Shown piece after piece: positions 61,105 to 64,000 of a stretch of 64,000 bases of DNA. The notes under the pieces were generated by a model that worked only from the letters and a program-made list of their open reading frames with translations, was not told the origin of the DNA and did not search any database. Position 1 is the first letter of the stretch. Every line of letters starts with the position of its first letter. The stretch is from Flagellimonas nanhaiensis (GTDB lineage Bacteria > Bacteroidota > Bacteroidia > Flavobacteriales > Flavobacteriaceae). Where the stretch lies: positions 930,001-994,000 of the forward strand of contig NZ_QTJX01000002.1 of NCBI RefSeq assembly GCF_003382275.1. The letters run 5' to 3'. Made by a program: the position numbers and the translations under genes.

Positions 61105-64000
61105 ATGAAAAGAACACTAGTAGCATTCTTGCTTGCCTTTACCGCGAGTATTATGGGCTATTCCCAGACAATTTTTTCGGGAAAGGTCGTAGACGAGAAC
61201 AATGTGTCTTTACCAGGGGCTTCTGTCGTAGTAAAAGGCAGTTCCAATGGTGTGGCCACAGATTTTGATGGAAACTTTCAAATTGGAATTTCCCAAGACG
61301 GAGACATTTTGGAGGTGTCCTATATAGGATACCTATCTCAAGAGTTTGACACATCAGGAAAAACAACGGCAACAATTACACTTCTACCAGATTCTCAAAA
61401 ACTGGATGAGGTTGTGGTAACTGCATTGAACATTACAAGGGACGAAAAAACCCTTGGGTATGCAGTGGAAAAAGTGGATGGCGATGCAGTATCCCAATCC
61501 ACAAGTACTAACATGGTAAGTACCCTATCGGGTAGGGCCGCCGGGGTTCAGGTTGTTACCAACGGAACTGGCCCAGGTCAGTCCTCATCTGTGGTAATTA
61601 GGGGATATTCCTCATTACAAGGAGATAACCAACCCCTTTTTGTTGTAGATGGTATACCTATCAACAATGCAACCGATACCCGGACCAATACTTTGGGAGG
61701 TGCAAGTAACATGAATATAGATTATGGTAATGGTGCCGCTGAGGTCAATCCGGAAGATGTGGAGTCGATTTCAGTTCTTAAAGGTGCAAATGCAACGGCC
61801 CTTTATGGTTCCCGAGCAGCCAATGGGGCAATAATTATTACCACCAAGTCTGGAAGGTCTCGAAAAGGAATGGGAATCTCGGTGAATTCCAAAGTAACCT
61901 TTGAAAGTATGTTGAAGGGGCCTGAGTACCAAAGGGTGTATGGACAGGGTAAGAACTTTGACTTTCAATTTGTTGATGGATATGGAAGTGGAACTTTTGA
62001 TGGGGTAGATGAATCATGGGGTCCATTGATGGACGGAACCCTTCGTGCTCAGCACGATTCTCCAACAGCCAACGGATTGCGTGGTGGTGATGTTCACGGA
62101 TTGGACTTCATCTTAGGTTCTTCTGGGGTTGACTTGTCCCGAAGGGGAGCCATTGCACCAACACCTTTTGTAGATCCAGGAGATCCCGTTGAGAATTTTG
62201 TGCAGACCGGAAGGACTTTCACTAATAACATCTCCTTCTATGGAGGTAATGAAAAAGGAAATTATAGGGTCAGTTATACAAACCTGGACAATGAAGGAAT
62301 TCTTCCTAACACCGATTTACGGAGAAACACGATTTCCCTTTCCGGAACATATGACCTAACAGATAAACTGACAGTTTCTTCAAAAGTGAACTATGTCCGT
62401 ACAGATTCTGACAACAGGCACGTAAATGGATATGGAACCGAATCTGTGATGTACCTCTTTATTTGGTGGGGACAACAAGTGGATGTTAAAGGTCTAAGAA
62501 ACTACTGGCAAGATGGCCTTGAAGGTTTCCAACAGTTTAATTACAACTATAACTACCACGACAATCCTTACTTTACCATGTTTGAGAATACCAATGCCTT
62601 GGCAAAGGATAGGATTATTGGCAACGTTTCCGCTACTTACAAATTCTCGGACAACTTCAGGTTGATGGTCAGAGGTGGTCGTGATTTCTTTTCTGAATAT
62701 CGATTCATCAAAAGAGCATATTCAACCCAACGTTTTCCAAACGGGCAGTACAGAGAGGATAAGATTAATTTTCATGAGACCAACTTGGATTTCTTGTTGA
62801 CCTATGATCAGAAGGTGAATGACGACTTCAGTGTAAATGCCAACATTGGGGGTAATAGAATGGTGCAAAAGAATCACTTCAATGCACTTATGACCAATAA
62901 GCTGTTGTTGCCTGGAATTTATTCTTTTACCAATGCAGATGGCCCTTTGGTACAGCGTGTGGCACGACCTGAAAAGCAAATCAACTCTTTGTATGGATTT
63001 GCGCAATTGGGTTGGAAAAATCAAATTTTCCTTGATTTGACCGCTAGAAATGATTGGTCTTCTACGCTTCCGCAAGAAAATAACTCCTACTTCTATCCAT
63101 CAGCATCTTTGAGCGTGCTGCTATCGGATATGCTTGGAACCTCCAACAATGATTTGTTATCCTTCGCAAAACTTCGCGCTGGCTGGGCCAAGGTGGGTAA
63201 CGATACCGATCCTTACGGATTAAACAACTTTTTTGCCTTGGGAACACCTGTAGGGAGCAATCCAACAGCATCTCCATCCAATAATTTGGCAAATGCGGAT
63301 TTAAAACCTGAGATTCAGGACTCCTGGGAAGTTGGAACCGACCTTAGGTTCTTCAATAACCGATTGGGACTTGACTTTACCTACTACAACACGGTATCCA
63401 AAAACCAGATTTTGGATATTGATCTTCCTACCACATCAGGAAAAACCTCAAGGACCATTAATGCTGGTAAGATCAAGAACTATGGAGTGGAGCTTATGCT
63501 TACAGGAACACCCGTGAGCACGGACAACTTCACATGGGATACCATGTTCAACTTTGGTCTTAACCGAAACGAGATATTGGAACTTCCTGAAGGAGTGGAT
63601 AGATATTCCTATGGAGGAAACGGTATTACTTTAATTGCTGAAGAAGGTGGTTCTCTTGGAGATATGTGGGGAACAGGATTGGTGAAGGTTGAAGATGAAA
63701 ACAGTCCTTTCTTTGGTGAAGTAGTGTTCAACGAAGGATTGGTACAGCAGGACAATACCTTGAGAAAACTTGGAAACTTCAATCCTGATTTCACCTTGGG
63801 TTGGAACAACACCATAACCTACAAGAACTTCTCATTGAACTTCCTATTCGATTGGAGACAGGGTGGAGAATTGCTTTCTAGAACCCGTTTGATTGCTGCC
63901 ACATCTGGAAACGTTGTAGAGACCCTTTGGGGAAGATCCCCTGAATTTGGAGGACCCCATCCAGGAATCAGTGATTCTGGTTTGGACTATGGCGGAGCTA
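61105..64000 (+). CDS. SusC/RagA-family TonB-linked outer-membrane receptor (partial at right edge)
   Basis: 965 codons visible; the gene continues beyond the window. Signal peptide ends IMGYSQ (about 21); CarboxypepD_reg-like domain (SGKVVDENNVSLPGASVVVKGSSNGVATDFDGNF); then LDEVVVTAL, the plug with SGRAAGVQVVTNG, VVIRGYSSLQGDNQPLFVVDGIPINN and VNPEDVESISVLKGANATALYGSRAANGAIIITT, all SusC hallmarks. It probably works with a SusD lipoprotein encoded just outside the window. Substrate could be a glycan or, by neighbourhood, a phosphonate-bearing compound. The 285-bp upstream gap (60820-61104) is AT-rich, without an exact -7 element that I can support. Confidence 0.95.
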   Translation, partial: MKRTLVAFLLAFTASIMGYSQTIFSGKVVDENNVSLPGASVVVKGSSNGVATDFDGNFQIGISQDGDILEVSYIGYLSQEFDTSGKTTATITLLPDSQKLDEVVVTALNITRDEKTLGYAVEKVDGDAVSQSTSTNMVSTLSGRAAGVQVVTNGTGPGQSSSVVIRGYSSLQGDNQPLFVVDGIPINNATDTRTNTLGGASNMNIDYGNGAAEVNPEDVESISVLKGANATALYGSRAANGAIIITTKSGRSRKGMGISVNSKVTFESMLKGPEYQRVYGQGKNFDFQFVDGYGSGTFDGVDESWGPLMDGTLRAQHDSPTANGLRGGDVHGLDFILGSSGVDLSRRGAIAPTPFVDPGDPVENFVQTGRTFTNNISFYGGNEKGNYRVSYTNLDNEGILPNTDLRRNTISLSGTYDLTDKLTVSSKVNYVRTDSDNRHVNGYGTESVMYLFIWWGQQVDVKGLRNYWQDGLEGFQQFNYNYNYHDNPYFTMFENTNALAKDRIIGNVSATYKFSDNFRLMVRGGRDFFSEYRFIKRAYSTQRFPNGQYREDKINFHETNLDFLLTYDQKVNDDFSVNANIGGNRMVQKNHFNALMTNKLLLPGIYSFTNADGPLVQRVARPEKQINSLYGFAQLGWKNQIFLDLTARNDWSSTLPQENNSYFYPSASLSVLLSDMLGTSNNDLLSFAKLRAGWAKVGNDTDPYGLNNFFALGTPVGSNPTASPSNNLANADLKPEIQDSWEVGTDLRFFNNRLGLDFTYYNTVSKNQILDIDLPTTSGKTSRTINAGKIKNYGVELMLTGTPVSTDNFTWDTMFNFGLNRNEILELPEGVDRYSYGGNGITLIAEEGGSLGDMWGTGLVKVEDENSPFFGEVVFNEGLVQQDNTLRKLGNFNPDFTLGWNNTITYKNFSLNFLFDWRQGGELLSRTRLIAATSGNVVETLWGRSPEFGGPHPGISDSGLDYGGA

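Overview
The window reads as a chromosomal segment of a marine-type Flavobacteriaceae (Bacteroidota). The support is: low-to-moderate G+C; SusC and other TonB-linked receptors with CarboxypepD_reg-like N-termini; signal peptides ending in AQ or SQ; promoters of the TTG/TTTG-N17-20-TAnnTTTG type; little visible Shine-Dalgarno sequence; and family-typical genes (DUF4097 pairs, FeoB-associated Cys-rich protein, DUF5690, CusA-TolC fusion). A geranylgeranyl-diphosphate synthase beside a lycopene cyclase points to a carotenoid-pigmented species; the Muricauda/Flagellimonas/Maribacter neighbourhood is a guess from protein style only.

Layout. 1-3190: dxs (partial), tadA, cspA, and a ClC channel coupled to a small membrane protein. 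3513-7669: an unrecognised lipoprotein translationally coupled to a 1137-residue exported coiled-coil/beta-barrel-like protein. 7677-10179: aspS and a MORN-repeat protein. 10195-16908: a TetR-TolC-HlyD-RND drug-efflux operon with a perfect inverted repeat over its promoter. 17073-20342: an ECF sigma factor with a small membrane protein, then the isoprenoid/carotenoid pair. 20400-22874: myo-inositol oxygenase with a sodium symporter. 22991-26892: a metal-regulated locus, with a TonB receptor divergent from a DtxR-type regulator and a ZIP transporter and palindromes between them. 26895-32880: a heavy-metal efflux operon whose inner-membrane pump is fused to its outer-membrane channel. 32958-35565: a divergent pair made of a LamG-like secreted protein and a membrane-spanning putative one-component regulator, with 10-bp iterons between. 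35591-40254: SDR, S9 peptidase and small membrane/secreted proteins. 40259-44959: an ECF sigma / alpha-beta hydrolase / anti-sigma-HEAT / DUF4097 x2 operon. 45029-47694: feoA-feoB plus a 49-residue Cys-rich protein. 47742-50107: SCO protein, RseP protease, tRNA-Asn. 50136-53255: a LytTR two-component system preceded by an unknown gene. 53256-56160: an accessory-looking block with three unrecognised or poorly known proteins. 56182-64000: SSS symporter, DUF5690 transporter, a tiny coupled ORF, a phosphonatase-like HAD hydrolase, a cupin-HTH regulator and a SusC receptor cut by the window edge.

How it fits together. Iron and metal handling is the strongest theme: the DtxR-type palindrome between the TonB receptor and regulator genes recurs in degenerate form at the feoA promoter, and separate efflux and ZIP systems lie between. 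Several systems are envelope-directed (two ECF sigma operons, a transmembrane HTH protein, RseP). The least explained parts are 3513-7669, 32958-35565 and 52689-56014. All functional calls are from motif reading by eye; no database search was run.
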